DNA of 64,000 nucleotides, taken from positions 186,001-250,000 of the forward strand of contig NZ_JAJAQI010000001.1 in NCBI RefSeq assembly GCF_020523605.1, given 5' to 3'. Under the pieces are notes generated by a model that was not told the origin of the DNA, ran no database searches, and worked only from the letters and a program-made list of their open reading frames with translations. Positions 63,887 to 64,000 of the stretch are shown in pieces (the stretch's first letter is position 1; the number at the start of each line of letters is the position of its first letter). A program made the translations under genes and the position numbers. This stretch comes from Roseicella aerolata. GTDB lineage: Bacteria; Pseudomonadota; Alphaproteobacteria; Acetobacterales; Acetobacteraceae.

Positions 63887-64000
63887 ATGCACCGCCGTCC
63901 CCTTGGGCGCCTTGTCCTCGGCGCCGCCGCCGCGCCGGCCCTGCTCGCCACGCCGGCCATCGCCCAGGCCAATCCGGAGGTGCGCTGGCGCATCTCCTCC
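63887..64000 (+). CDS. TRAP substrate-binding protein, 5' part (cut by window end)
   Basis: The first 38 residues are a signal peptide (MHRRPLGRLVLGAAAAPALLATPAIAQ) followed by NPEVRWRISS, which resembles LRWRCPNSFPRTLDTLYG of the TakP-like protein at 61908-62987. It runs off the window, so the gene is partial. The pairing suggests a second TakP-like binding protein, but 11 mature residues are little evidence. Confidence 0.6.
   Translation, partial: MHRRPLGRLVLGAAAAPALLATPAIAQANPEVRWRISS

Overview
The window is 64 kb of very GC-rich chromosomal DNA with almost every base in genes. House-keeping neighbourhoods (truB-rpsO-pnp, grpE, folE, argD-argF, recX, rsmI, hslO), an alphaproteobacterial style of gene content and the many TRAP/acyl-CoA genes suggest an alphaproteobacterium, most likely an Acetobacteraceae member of the Roseomonas type. 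That placement is inference from gene content and base composition; no rRNA or tRNA gene was recognised here.

Layout. 1-5.6 kb: truB, rpsO, pnp and a nitronate monooxygenase-like flavoenzyme on the + strand, closed by a clear intrinsic terminator. 5.7-11.3 kb: acyl-CoA metabolism (phosphotransferase-like protein, ACAD10/11-type acyl-CoA dehydrogenase, quinone oxidoreductase, ADP-forming acyl-CoA synthetase). 11.5-14.6 kb, - strand: phosphoribosyltransferase, dienelactone-hydrolase-like protein, tandem universal stress protein and a cysteine-less Crp/Fnr regulator. 14.8-29.3 kb, + strand: a 12-gene nitrate respiration cluster (narK1, narK2, narGHJI, parvulin, hemerythrin, moeA, beta carbonic anhydrase, nnrS, small AhpD/CMD-like protein). 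The regulator and narK1 are divergent and share an intergenic region with two perfect TTGAT-N4-ATCAA boxes, so the cluster looks like an oxygen/NO-responsive nitrate-reduction island with its own cofactor, folding and NO-handling accessories. 29.4-34 kb: ppsA with a zinc alcohol dehydrogenase, then grpE.

34-48 kb is a mosaic: an RTX-repeat protein, a LuxR-type regulator overlapping a degenerate HtrA/PDZ protein, a PhoR-like kinase, an LpoA-like lipoprotein, rsmI, a multi-PAS HWE/HisKA_2 kinase, recX, a GlcG-like protein and a PRC-barrel protein. 47-56 kb: GNAT, LysR, MFS transporter, argD, argF, a chemoreceptor and Hsp33. 56-64 kb: lipoproteins, a second RTX protein, a RidA-like protein, a DUF6455-like protein, folE, an intracellular PHA depolymerase, and two TakP-like TRAP binding proteins flanking a DUF1275 membrane protein (the last runs off the window).

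The least expected signals are non-coding. An 88-bp four-hairpin repeat occurs twice, each time between convergent genes. A composite two-part palindromic repeat family is scattered over 37-63 kb, docks at stop codons and supplies the C-terminus of one protein. Several strong perfect hairpins lie between genes. Two protein-level oddities stand out: an HtrA-like protein missing two of three catalytic residues, encoded with a response regulator lacking its phosphoacceptor, and a PHA depolymerase with Ser in place of the usual Cys.
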